Under the pieces are notes generated by a model. The model saw only the letters and a list, made by a program, of their open reading frames with translations, had not been told where the DNA came from and made no database searches. From the NCBI GenBank assembly GCA_017522745.1, contig JAFWYI010000211.1, forward strand, positions 1-12,819: a stretch of 12,819 nt of DNA, written 5' to 3'. Each line of letters begins with the position of its first letter. Positions within the stretch are counted from its first letter, which is position 1. This stretch comes from Mailhella sp. (GTDB lineage Bacteria > Desulfobacterota > Desulfovibrionia > Desulfovibrionales > Desulfovibrionaceae). Both the position numbers and the translations under genes were made by a program. This document shows, piece after piece, positions 1 through 7,754 of the stretch.

Positions 1-248
1 GTGTCGAACGAAGGTGTCGTCGCGCCCAGGAACAGGTCTGCAATATATTCCTTAGTCTGATATTGGAAGGACTCGATTTTCTTGGTCGCCTTGCCTGTAC
101 ACAACACCAGCACACCAGTAGCCATAGGGTCCAGAGTGCCCGCGTGGCCTATCTTTTTCTGGCCGAGTCTCTTGATCCTGGAGAGACATTGCGCGGAGCT
201 GAGCCCCTTAGGCTTATTCAGTACTAGTATGCCGTGCTGCTGTTCCAT
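1..248 (-). CDS. truB: tRNA pseudouridine(55) synthase TruB, N-terminal part (cut by window edge)
   Basis: TruB converts U55 in the T-loop of tRNAs to pseudouridine. Only the first 82 or so residues are present; the rest lies left of the window. Visible family landmarks are GILVLNKPKGLSS near residues 6-18, then GHAGTLDPMATG around residues 39-50, which carries the catalytic aspartate of the LDP motif, followed by GKATK and a K-Y...LG-T-S-D stretch. The ATG at 248 gives the usual short N-terminus before GILVLNKP. Its Shine-Dalgarno is weak (AAGAAA). The frame stays open upstream to the lolA stop codon, but only a TTG could start there. It lies 81 nt downstream of lolA and may be cotranscribed, although a small hairpin sits in the gap. 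The stretch uses ATA, CTA and GTA codons and is only about half G+C, less biased than the enolase gene. The family call is secure; operon membership is inferred. Confidence 0.93.
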   Translation of the reverse strand, partial: MEQQHGILVLNKPKGLSSAQCLSRIKRLGQKKIGHAGTLDPMATGVLVLCTGKATKKIESFQYQTKEYIADLFLGATTPSFD

Positions 249-302
249 GCGAAAGAGTTTCTTAGCTTTAAAATTCTGGTTAGTCCAGCTCAAAAACGGC
301 GC

Positions 303-326
303 AAAACGCTGGGAGAAGCGCGTTTT
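303..326 (-). terminator. Weak hairpin between lolA and truB
   Basis: Directly after the lolA stop codon, a 7-bp inverted repeat (AAAACGC / GCGTTTT, arms 303-309 and 320-326) encloses a 10-nt loop. On the minus strand it is followed by a mixed stretch with a TTTTT run about six bases later, so it is not a canonical intrinsic terminator. It could partly attenuate transcription into truB or be chance. Confidence 0.25.
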
Positions 327-329
327 CCC

Positions 330-1022
330 TTAATTTTTCAGGGCACGTTCTGCCGGGTGAACGGCTTCCGTATGGTCTTCCACTTCCGTACCAGCAGGAG
401 GCGTGAACGTGAACTCGGAAGCGGGGATAGACGCGTTCTTCCGCAGGTCCCTGAGTTCCACGGTGTTCGTGTTACCGTAGAAGTCCATGACCATGGCGCG
501 GCGGATGAGCGAAGTGGCGGGATCTATCCAGAGCTGGGCCTCGGTGAGTTCGGTGGTAGGCTCTTTGGGGAAGAGCAGAAGATGGATGAGGTCGCCATCG
601 GACTGCTCCTGAGCGGATTCCACATCGAAATCACGAGTGAGGGCGCTCTGCCCGGTGATGACCTGGATGAGCGAGCGGGAATCCTCTGCCAGCGCGCGGG
701 AATAGCGATACGCCAGTTCCTCGTCGGGCAGGTGATTCCAGATCTCCTTATCCGTGACCATGAGCAGTTCAGCGTGAGGGGCGGCAGTTTCCCAGCGCAC
801 GAGCAGAGGACGCTTGAAAGCGATGGATCCGTTACGCTTCTGCGCTATTCCGCTGTCACGCTGGAAAAGTTCCTGCGAGAACTCAGCACGGAAGCTCTGC
901 ATATCGGCATAGGCGGCCTGCACCTTGGCGACAACGGTCTCCACATCCTGAGCGGCATGGACGGCAGGTGAGACCCCCATGAGGAGAAGGACACAGAGAA
1001 CTGTACGCAGGATGCGGAACAT
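330..1022 (-). CDS. lolA: LolA-type periplasmic lipoprotein carrier protein
   Basis: LolA takes mature lipoproteins from the inner-membrane LolCDE complex across the periplasm to the outer membrane. The product has 230 residues. A signal peptide covers residues 1-23 (FRILRT, hydrophobic LCVLLLMGV, cleavage after AVHA). The mature part shows the family pattern: an early QSFRAEFSQ segment, an RPLLVRWE strand typical of LolA (rP..frwe), an IWNHLPDEE segment, and a late LWIDPATSLIRR strand followed by the DFYGN and ASEFTFTPPAGTEV end. The ATG at 1022 is preferred because GAGG lies 5 nt upstream. A GTG two codons earlier (1028) would overlap that ribosome binding site. It has its own candidate promoter, lies 179 nt downstream of eno beyond a terminator, and precedes truB. 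The family is clear, although LolA sequences diverge strongly. Confidence 0.9.
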   Translation of the reverse strand: MFRILRTVLCVLLLMGVSPAVHAAQDVETVVAKVQAAYADMQSFRAEFSQELFQRDSGIAQKRNGSIAFKRPLLVRWETAAPHAELLMVTDKEIWNHLPDEELAYRYSRALAEDSRSLIQVITGQSALTRDFDVESAQEQSDGDLIHLLLFPKEPTTELTEAQLWIDPATSLIRRAMVMDFYGNTNTVELRDLRKNASIPASEFTFTPPAGTEVEDHTEAVHPAERALKN

Positions 1023-1051
1023 AGGCACCTCAACTTAATTATTTTCAGGAT

Positions 1052-1080
1052 GTTATAGAGGAGAACAGGAAGGCTTTCAT
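1052..1080 (-). promoter_or_regulatory. Candidate sigma-70 promoter for lolA
   Basis: On the minus strand, ATGAAA (1075-1080, four matches to the -35 consensus) is followed after 17 nt by TATAAC (1052-1057, five matches to the -10 consensus). Transcription would start near 1045, giving a leader of about 22 nt before the lolA ATG with its GAGG. It lies downstream of the eno terminator, as an independent lolA transcript would require. No -35/-10 pair elsewhere in the gap fits as well. Confidence 0.45.
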
Positions 1081-1166
1081 CAACGGTTCAGAACTCTATA
1101 GCACTTCGAAGGCAAAAATAGAAGTTTTTCCAGCATTTCAAAATATTACAGAGCGCCATAAACTCG

Positions 1167-1190
1167 AAGGGGAGGCTTTCGCCTCCCCTT
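1167..1190 (-). terminator. Terminator hairpin downstream of eno
   Basis: A perfect 10-bp GC-rich stem (AAGGGGAGGC / GCCTCCCCTT) closes a GAAA tetraloop as read on the minus strand, 11 nt after the enolase stop codon. The downstream bases (CGAGTTTAT) are only moderately T-rich. The stem itself is very stable, and its place right after a highly expressed gene supports a terminator or 3' stabilising role. Confidence 0.75.
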
Positions 1191-1201
1191 TCTTTCAGTG
1201 C

Positions 1202-2566
<1,365 letters not shown>

Positions 2567-3361
2567 TTATTTCTGATGCTTACGGCTTTCATTCCAAACC
2601 AGCCGCAAACCTTCAGGGATAAGATCCGGCCGGATGGCATCGAAAGCACGGCAGATGCCGGAAAGGTCCTGAGCTATGCCGCCCGTGCCCACAACGAAGA
2701 CAGGGCCGGGCAACTGTGCCTTGAGGCGTTCACACAGTCCCTCGGTCATAGCCGAAAAACCGAAGAGAAAGCCATGATTCATGCTGGTGACCGTACTGCG
2801 GCCGATGATGGCCGTAGAATCCGTGACATCCAGCGATATGCGCGGCAGCTTGGCGGTATTGGCCGAAAGCGCGTTGCGCGAGGAAAAAAGCCCGGGGCAG
2901 ATGAGGCCGCCGAGGTAGGTATCGCCTGTGATACAGTCGAAGGTGGTGGCAGTGCCGAAATCCACAGAGATGATGGAAACCGGTTCCGGGAAAAGACGCC
3001 GTGCAGCATAGGCGGCAAGCAGACGGTCCGCCCCGACTTCCTGCGGTCTTTCATAGCCGTTCACCAGATCGAAGGAAAAGTCTTCGGGAAAGGTGAGCGG
3101 ATCGAGCCCGAGATACTTCCGGCAGGCGTCACGGAACAAGCTGAACACGTCCGGCACCACGGAACAGACGGCACAGGCCTCGATATCGCCGGGCTTGAGC
3201 CCGCGAAGGGCAAGAAGCTGAAGGATGGAAAGGCCGAGACTATCCGGCGTATGCTGAGCCCTCGTGGGCAGGGTGTAGGATGCCTCCAGGGTATCAGGCC
3301 GGGCGAACACCAGCTTGATGCAGGTGTTGCCGATATCGACGAGAAGGAGGTTTTCAGACAT
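2567..3361 (-). CDS. coaX: Type III pantothenate kinase
   Basis: CoaX phosphorylates pantothenate to 4'-phosphopantothenate, the first committed step of coenzyme A synthesis. Type III enzymes belong to the ASKHA (acetate and sugar kinase/Hsc70/actin) fold. The 264-residue length is typical. Visible motifs are the P-loop-like VDIGNT with Lys16 (8-16), YERPQEVGADRL (103-114, pantothenate-binding and dimer region), the phosphate-binding VDFGTATTFD (133-142), GGLICPG (151-157), IGRST near 186-190, and a late glycine-rich VVGTGG (223-228). Translation starts at the ATG at 3361 behind a modest GGTGAG. A promoter with 17-nt spacing lies just upstream and should drive coaX-eno. The pantothenate symporter genes panF-yhdT in the same window supply its substrate, though on a separate transcript. 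Confidence 0.97.
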   Translation of the reverse strand: MSENLLLVDIGNTCIKLVFARPDTLEASYTLPTRAQHTPDSLGLSILQLLALRGLKPGDIEACAVCSVVPDVFSLFRDACRKYLGLDPLTFPEDFSFDLVNGYERPQEVGADRLLAAYAARRLFPEPVSIISVDFGTATTFDCITGDTYLGGLICPGLFSSRNALSANTAKLPRISLDVTDSTAIIGRSTVTSMNHGFLFGFSAMTEGLCERLKAQLPGPVFVVGTGGIAQDLSGICRAFDAIRPDLIPEGLRLVWNESRKHQK

Positions 3362-3393
3362 ACGCTCACCGCCTGTAAGAATAAAGAGGTAAA

Positions 3394-3422
3394 AGTTTAG
3401 CCTTTCTTCGTTCGACGTGCAA
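3394..3422 (-). promoter_or_regulatory. Candidate sigma-70 promoter for coaX-eno
   Basis: On the minus strand, TTGCAC (3417-3422) and TAAACT (3394-3399) are separated by exactly 17 nt. Transcription would begin near 3387, about 25 nt before the coaX ATG. It lies in the 114-nt gap between xerC and coaX, where I see no terminator, so some read-through from dprA-xerC is also possible. Confidence 0.5.
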
Positions 3423-3475
3423 TGCCTTAAATTCGAGTGCTAAAACAGGGAAATCCGGATCAGGAGAGAAGGTCT

Positions 3476-4441
3476 TCACTCCTTCGCAAGCGGATGAGCC
3501 GCATCGTATATCTTGGTAAGGGCGTTCGTATCGAGATGTGTGTAGCGCTGCGTGGTGGATATGCGGCTGTGGCCGAGCAATTCCTGCACGGCACGAAGAT
3601 CGGCCCCTCCTTCCAGCAGATGCGTGGCAAAGGAATGGCGCAGGTCGTGCGGAGAAACATGCTGGGGGATACCCGCACTTTTCGCATATTCATCAAGGAT
3701 ACGAGCGGCCTGACGACGGTCCAGCCTTTTACCACGGCGGCCTATGAACAGCGCCCTTTCTCCCGGCTGAGGCGGGATGAGGCTCCGGGCTTCCAGCCAG
3801 CGGGACAACGCCCCCATGCAGGTATCGCTGAGCGGGACCTGCCTTTCCTTGCTGCCCTTGCCCATGACGACGACATGCCGCGAGCCGGAACGGATATCAT
3901 CTATATCCAGCCCCAGCGCTTCGGAGATTCGCAGTCCTGAGCCGTAAAGCAGTTCAAGGAGCGCCTTGTCCCGCATAAACGCGGCATCATCTGCCGTATC
4001 AGCCGACGGCCCCAGTCCTCCAGCCAGAGCGCTGGCCGGATCGGCAAGAAGGTCGAATGCCTGATCCACGTTGAGCATGGCGGGATGCCGCTGATCCTGC
4101 TTAGGGTTGCGCACACGTTCGCAGGGATTGACCTCCACCTTATGGGTACGCTGAAGATAACGGAACAGAGAACGCAGCGCCGAAAGTTTACGCGCTATGG
4201 AACTCTTGGCGATATTCCGGCGGTAAAGATGAGCCGGAAAACCCTGCACGTCAGGACTGCCTATCTCCTTGGGGCGCGCCAGAGTCCCCCCGTATTCCTG
4301 AAGGTATTCCTCAAAATCGAGGATATCCTGCGCGTAGGCTTCCACGGTGGCTTCCGAGGCGCCCTTCTGGAACTCCATCCACGCAAGAAAACTTTTCGCC
4401 TCGTTTGGGAGCTGTGCCGTGATACGATTGATCCGATTCAT
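3476..4441 (-). CDS. xerC: XerC-type tyrosine recombinase
   Basis: This is a site-specific recombinase of the Xer type, which resolves chromosome dimers at dif. From the ATG at 4441 it has 321 residues. A SAM-like DNA-binding domain spans about 10-105 and the catalytic domain about 120-321. The full catalytic set is present: Arg171 (GSGLRISEAL), Lys195 (MGKGSKER), His265 and Arg268 (HDLRHSFATHLL), His291 (LLGHS) and nucleophile Tyr300 (QRYTHLD), with the same spacing as E. coli XerD. The C-terminus YTHLD...IYDAAHPLAK resembles XerC more than XerD. A short insertion (about 138-152, Gly/Ala/Asp-rich) precedes the first catalytic arginine. The chosen ATG overlaps the dprA stop as ATGA and has GAGG 7 nt upstream; a GTG two codons earlier is less likely. 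The chromosomal setting without phage genes argues for housekeeping Xer rather than an integrase. Confidence 0.92.
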   Translation of the reverse strand: MNRINRITAQLPNEAKSFLAWMEFQKGASEATVEAYAQDILDFEEYLQEYGGTLARPKEIGSPDVQGFPAHLYRRNIAKSSIARKLSALRSLFRYLQRTHKVEVNPCERVRNPKQDQRHPAMLNVDQAFDLLADPASALAGGLGPSADTADDAAFMRDKALLELLYGSGLRISEALGLDIDDIRSGSRHVVVMGKGSKERQVPLSDTCMGALSRWLEARSLIPPQPGERALFIGRRGKRLDRRQAARILDEYAKSAGIPQHVSPHDLRHSFATHLLEGGADLRAVQELLGHSRISTTQRYTHLDTNALTKIYDAAHPLAKE

Positions 4442-5793
4442 GAACACACCTCATACCGAGAATCGGAAAGCCGCCGAACTCTCCTCTTCACTTCCAGTAT
4501 CATGAGCGTAGAAAGCATACGAGGGGCCGCCCACGCGGCATCGAGTTTCTGCGCGGCCAGCAGGAGTTCGTCCGGGGAAAGCGGACCGTTTCTCAAAAGA
4601 GCAAGGAGTATCTCGTCATCTGAAGAGGCAGAGACCGCGACGGCGGACGGAGCAGACGAAACTGGCAGTGCATCCTGCCTCACACAGCAGGCAACAGGCT
4701 CTACCCTTCTGGGAAACGCATCAGCCTCGCTGATCTCTGCCGCTGGCATACGCTCTTCATCGGTATTTGAAGAAAGTTCGTCTCCCATGCATGGTGGAGC
4801 GATCTGTACAGACATCTCCTTCAGAGCATCACACAGATGAGGGAAAAGATCGGCAAGGATATCTCCAGCACGCCACACCGGGAACGCGCCCGACATCAGC
4901 AGTTTTTTCGTTCCTTCAGCGTAGGGGCCGTGCAGAGCATCCGGCGAAGGCACATAAACCGTACGCCCCTGTTCCGCCGCAAGGCGCGCAGTGATGAGGC
5001 TGCCGCTTTTTTCGCTGGCGGCCTCGACAACAAGAACACCCAGACAAAGCCCACTGACGATGCGATTCCTGCGAGGGAATGCTTTCGCATGGCCCGCTGT
5101 TCCGGGAGCAGATTCAGAAACGATGAGCCCCTGAGCGGCTATCTTACGCCAAAGTTCCGTGTGATGCGCAGGATAGGGGATGTCGGCACCCCCCGCAAGT
5201 ACGGCTATGGTACGCCCCGGCCCGCGCAGGGCAGAGCGATGGGCGCGTCCGTCGATACCGAAGGCCATGCCGGAGACCACAGTCACCCCGGCCTGAGAAA
5301 GTCCTTCCGCCATGGAAGCCGTGAGATCCATGGCCGCCTGAGAAGCATTACGGGAGCCGACCAGCGCCACACGCGGTGCCTTCAGCAAAGAGGTATCGCC
5401 CACGGCATAGAGCAGGGCTGGAGCATCATCCAGCTCTTTGAGGCACTGAGGGTAGCGTTCATCCGTCCAGAGTATGATCTGCCCGCGGAACGAACGCGCC
5501 GCCTCCCATTCCGGGCGGGCCGTTTTTCTCCATTCCTCACTGAGGAACGCCCGGACCATCGTCCCGGATATGCCTGCCTCGTCCCAGTCGTGCGGATTCT
5601 GCACGGCTTCCCATGCGGAACCGAAATAGGAAAGGAGCGCGCAGATTCTGCCAGCCCCCAGCCCGGCGGTATGGCGCAGAGCAAGAGCCGACCAGTATTC
5701 CCGGCGGGCTTCGTCATCAAGAAGAGCGAGAGCGTTCTCAGGCATAAACAGACGGATCATCCTCGTAGGCAGCGGGCCAGTTTCGGCGTTCAC
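4438..5793 (-). CDS. dprA: DNA-processing protein DprA (Smf)
   Basis: DprA binds incoming single-stranded DNA during transformation and loads RecA. The product is 451 residues from a GTG start. An N-terminal helical/SAM-like part (about 30-110) precedes the Rossmann-like core (about 110-310) with LVGSRNAS (144-151), SGMAFGIDGRAH (174-185), LAGGADIPYP (199-208), FPRRNRIVSGL (239-249) and VVEAASEKSGSLITARLAAEQGR (255-277, read in two parts). A Ser/Ala-rich linker (about 330-390) leads to a C-terminal winged-helix (DML1-like) domain (about 391-450). The end of the core is unusual: the common VPG...G-N-LI-GA pattern reads VPSP...EGTKKLLMSGA. The start is uncertain. GTG 5793 has no Shine-Dalgarno; ATG 5760 has GAGG directly against it; ATG 5745 also fits. 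The proposed promoter would leave only about a 12-nt leader before the GTG, which favours 5760 or 5745. The 3' end overlaps xerC by ATGA. Confidence 0.94.
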   Translation of the reverse strand: MNAETGPLPTRMIRLFMPENALALLDDEARREYWSALALRHTAGLGAGRICALLSYFGSAWEAVQNPHDWDEAGISGTMVRAFLSEEWRKTARPEWEAARSFRGQIILWTDERYPQCLKELDDAPALLYAVGDTSLLKAPRVALVGSRNASQAAMDLTASMAEGLSQAGVTVVSGMAFGIDGRAHRSALRGPGRTIAVLAGGADIPYPAHHTELWRKIAAQGLIVSESAPGTAGHAKAFPRRNRIVSGLCLGVLVVEAASEKSGSLITARLAAEQGRTVYVPSPDALHGPYAEGTKKLLMSGAFPVWRAGDILADLFPHLCDALKEMSVQIAPPCMGDELSSNTDEERMPAAEISEADAFPRRVEPVACCVRQDALPVSSAPSAVAVSASSDDEILLALLRNGPLSPDELLLAAQKLDAAWAAPRMLSTLMILEVKRRVRRLSDSRYEVCS

Positions 5794-5802
5794 GCTTAAC
5801 AG

Positions 5803-5820
5803 ATGACATCATTGTGTCAT
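5803..5820. promoter_or_regulatory. Operator-like inverted repeat between dprA and the lipoprotein gene
   Basis: A perfect 6-bp inverted repeat with a 6-nt spacer, ATGACA-N6-TGTCAT, lies in the divergent gap. Its geometry resembles a dimeric helix-turn-helix regulator site; the CRP consensus is also two half-sites 6 nt apart, but with different bases. It overlaps the proposed dprA -10 element (5811-5816), a typical position for a repressor. No regulator gene is in the window, and the role is inferred from position and symmetry only. Confidence 0.35.
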
Positions 5821-5839
5821 GTTTCCTCTAGCTGTGCAA
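5811..5839 (-). promoter_or_regulatory. Candidate promoter for dprA-xerC
   Basis: On the minus strand TTGCAC is followed after 17 nt by CACAAT, a weak -10 with four of six matches. The -35 is the same hexamer as in the coaX promoter. Transcription would start near 5805, only about 12 nt before the GTG start of dprA, so one of the later ATG starts may be the real one. The inverted repeat at 5803-5820 covers the -10. Confidence 0.35.
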
Positions 5840-5893
5840 TGAATGGGGATATCTGCCCGGAAGGAAGCCCCTCCTGATTTTTGTTGCGCTCAT

Positions 5894-5922
5894 TTGACGA
5901 AAACCGCTCTTGCCGTTAACTT
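5894..5922 (+). promoter_or_regulatory. Candidate sigma-70 promoter for the lipoprotein-to-ABC operon
   Basis: TTGACG (5894-5899, five of six -35 matches) is separated by 17 nt from TAACTT (5917-5922, a weak -10). Transcription would begin near 5929, leaving a leader of about 67 nt before the lipoprotein ATG. It is the only good -35/-10 pair I see upstream of the six plus-strand genes. Confidence 0.4.
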
Positions 5923-5995
5923 CTTCTACGGAAAAGCTCCGAAAATCACACGAGTTCCTTTGTTTTTCCCATCATCTGCCCACACAGGACAAGCC

Positions 5996-6613
5996 ATGAT
6001 GAAACGCCTTGCCGTCTCCCTCTCCTGCCTTCTCTTTCTTTCCGGCTGCTCGTGGATGTCTTTCGATGTCCCCTTCTTTGGCGATGCCCCGGAAACCGTA
6101 CAGAAGGAAGAACGTACGGAACAGCCCCGCCGGGCCTCTGCCAGTGTTTCCCCGGAAGCCAGAAAATATCTGGAAGAAGCAAGGAAATACTGGACTGGAT
6201 CCGGAGAATGTGTCGACCCTGAAACGGCGGCCGGTCTGCTCGACAAGGCCATCGAGGCCGACCCGCTGGACCCCGCACCATATCTGCTCCGAAGCCGGGC
6301 CCTCAGCGATCTGGGATATCTGAACGATGCTTTCAGCGATGCCACGAAGGCTATCCGGCTCTCCCCTACGGCCGAAGCCTATGCCACACGAGGACTCATC
6401 TGCCTGAAACAGCATCAGCCAAGGGGCGCTCAGCGGGATTTTGAATACGCCGAAAAACTCGACCCGAAAGAACCTCTGCTCTATGTCTATCGCTCTGCCG
6501 CGGCTTTTCTCGAAGACCGCAAGAACGATGCCTGCGATGATCTGGAACGCGCCTGCGAACTAGGTCTGTGCCTCCCCTGGGAAAAAGCTCAACAAAACAA
6601 GGTGTGCCGCTGA
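5996..6613 (+). CDS. TPR-repeat lipoprotein of unknown function
   Basis: The product is a predicted membrane-anchored lipoprotein of 205 residues. A type II signal peptide (MMKRLAVSLSCLLFLSGC) ends in an LSGC lipobox with Cys18 as the lipidated residue. Serine at +2 would favour outer-membrane sorting under the E. coli rule. After a charged linker (about 35-55) come helical repeats of tetratricopeptide type from about 60 to 190. The clearest units are AGLLDKAIEADPLDPAPYLLR, read in parts, then AFSDATKAIRLSP and AQRDFEYAEKLDP. The last segment (DACDDLERACELGLC) is cysteine-bearing, as in many short periplasmic TPR proteins. The ATG at 5996 has AGGA 6 nt upstream. A longer in-frame start at 5843 would put about 50 residues before the signal peptide and is unlikely. 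Its TGA overlaps the next ATG by one base, so translation is probably coupled to glycerate kinase. It may be a scaffold for other proteins; no specific role can be assigned. Confidence 0.85.
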   Translation: MMKRLAVSLSCLLFLSGCSWMSFDVPFFGDAPETVQKEERTEQPRRASASVSPEARKYLEEARKYWTGSGECVDPETAAGLLDKAIEADPLDPAPYLLRSRALSDLGYLNDAFSDATKAIRLSPTAEAYATRGLICLKQHQPRGAQRDFEYAEKLDPKEPLLYVYRSAAAFLEDRKNDACDDLERACELGLCLPWEKAQQNKVCR

Positions 6614-7728
6614 TGAACGTCGTCATAGCCATTGATTCCTTCAAAGGGAGCCTTTCTTCTCTGGAAGCCGCCCACGCGGCTGAAGAAGGTATCCTTCGCG
6701 CTCGCCCCGAAGCTCATGTGACCATATTCCCGCTGGCCGATGGCGGGGAAGGAACCGTAGACGCCCTTATCCTGGGGCTGGGAGCAGAACGGATACGCGC
6801 CGAAGTCTCCGGCCCTCTTGGTGACCCCATTTACGTGGAATACGGTATCAAGGACGATCTTGCCGTGATGGAAATGGCCGCGGCGGCAGGCCTTCCCCTC
6901 GTTCCCGTGGAAAAACGCGATGGCATTTCCGCCTCTACCTACGGCGTAGGTGAAATGATAGCGCACGCGTTGAAGAAAGGATGCCGACGCTTCGTCATGG
7001 GTATTGGCGGCAGCGCGACTACCGATGGAGGGATGGGCATGCTTCAGGCGCTGGGCTACTCCTTCCGGGATGTCGAAGGGAACGAGGTGGGGCGTGGAGC
7101 CAGAGCGCTTTCCTCTGTAGCCTCCATATCTGACGAAAACGTCCTGCCGGAACTGCGTGAAGCCAGCTTCCGCATTGCCTGCGACGTGAACAATCCGCTC
7201 TGCGGCCCGCGAGGCGCCGCCTTCATTTACGGTCCTCAGAAGGGGTTGAAAACTCTGGAAGAGACTGACCGTGACATGGCTTCCTACGCTCGTATTTGTG
7301 CCGCGTTCACGGGCCGGGACGCAAAGGATCACCCCGGTGCCGGGGCGGCAGGGGGCCTTGGCTTTGGCTTCCTCTCGTTCACGAACGCGGAACTCCATTC
7401 TGGCATCGAACTCGTACTCGACACCATCGCTATCGATGATGCCCTGAAAAATGCCGATATCGCCGTCACAGGGGAAGGCCGCATAGATGAACAGACCGCT
7501 ATGGGCAAGGCCCCGGGCGGTGTCGCCAAGCGAGCCAAAAACTACGGATGCCGGGTGCTGGCATTTTCCGGTTCTGTCGGTCAAGGGGCAAGGACCGTGA
7601 ATGAACACGGTATAGACGCCTTTTTCCCTGTAGTCCGCAAGCCGATATCTCTGGAAGAAGCGCTGGACAAAGATAACGCATGGCGTAATCTTGCCGACAC
7701 CGCGGAACAGGTGTTCCGTCTTCTTTAA
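6613..7728 (+). CDS. glxK: Glycerate 2-kinase (type I glycerate kinase family)
   Basis: Enzymes of this family phosphorylate D-glycerate with ATP, giving 2-phosphoglycerate in the GarK/GlxK type, which enters lower glycolysis at enolase. The 371 residues match the family length. Motifs seen are DSFKGSLSS (8-16), LADGGEGT (41-48), the glycine-rich MGIGGSATTDGG (129-140), DVNNPLCGPRGAA (191-203) and GEGRIDEQTAMGKAPGG (287-303). All are characteristic and intact. The ATG at 6613 shares a base with the upstream TGA (TGATG) and has AAGGTG 8 nt upstream, so the start is well supported. An earlier in-frame ATG at 6568 lies inside the lipoprotein gene and is less likely. The product links metabolically to the enolase gene elsewhere in the window. 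The gene symbol is by family; garK would be an equal choice. Confidence 0.95.
   Translation: MNVVIAIDSFKGSLSSLEAAHAAEEGILRARPEAHVTIFPLADGGEGTVDALILGLGAERIRAEVSGPLGDPIYVEYGIKDDLAVMEMAAAAGLPLVPVEKRDGISASTYGVGEMIAHALKKGCRRFVMGIGGSATTDGGMGMLQALGYSFRDVEGNEVGRGARALSSVASISDENVLPELREASFRIACDVNNPLCGPRGAAFIYGPQKGLKTLEETDRDMASYARICAAFTGRDAKDHPGAGAAGGLGFGFLSFTNAELHSGIELVLDTIAIDDALKNADIAVTGEGRIDEQTAMGKAPGGVAKRAKNYGCRVLAFSGSVGQGARTVNEHGIDAFFPVVRKPISLEEALDKDNAWRNLADTAEQVFRLL
7703..7718 (+). terminator. Possible attenuator hairpin at the end of the glycerate kinase gene
   Basis: A perfect 6-bp stem (CGGAAC / GTTCCG) with an AGGT loop lies in the last codons of the kinase gene. It is followed by a pyrimidine-rich, T-heavy stretch through 7742. 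It could cause partial termination before the downstream genes, but the stem is short and lies inside coding sequence, so chance is a real alternative. Confidence 0.25.
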
Positions 7729-7754
7729 CCTTTTCCTTTTCCGAGCGTACTGCC

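Noticed and set aside
3476..4441. Xer-type recombinase as a mark of a mobile element or integron
   Set aside because: No tRNA target, flanking repeats, phage genes or attC-like sites are visible, and the C-terminus is of housekeeping XerC type.
4837..5799. 320-codon open frame opposite dprA
   Set aside because: DprA motifs on the minus strand are unmistakable; the antisense product is basic and low in hydrophobic pattern.
5803..5820. Inverted repeat as a classical CRP or FNR site
   Set aside because: Half-sites ATGACA/TGTCAT do not match TGTGA-N6-TCACA or TTGAT-N4-ATCAA; only the general symmetry is similar, so no named regulator is claimed.
5843..5995. N-terminal extension of the TPR lipoprotein
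   Set aside because: The extension would bury the lipoprotein signal peptide and overlap the predicted promoter; the ATG at 5996 has a proper AGGA and begins a textbook type II signal peptide.
6589..7608. 339-codon open frame opposite glycerate kinase, and similar frames opposite coaX and the binding protein
   Set aside because: Each is antisense to a gene with clear family motifs and has no own ribosome binding site or recognised domain.
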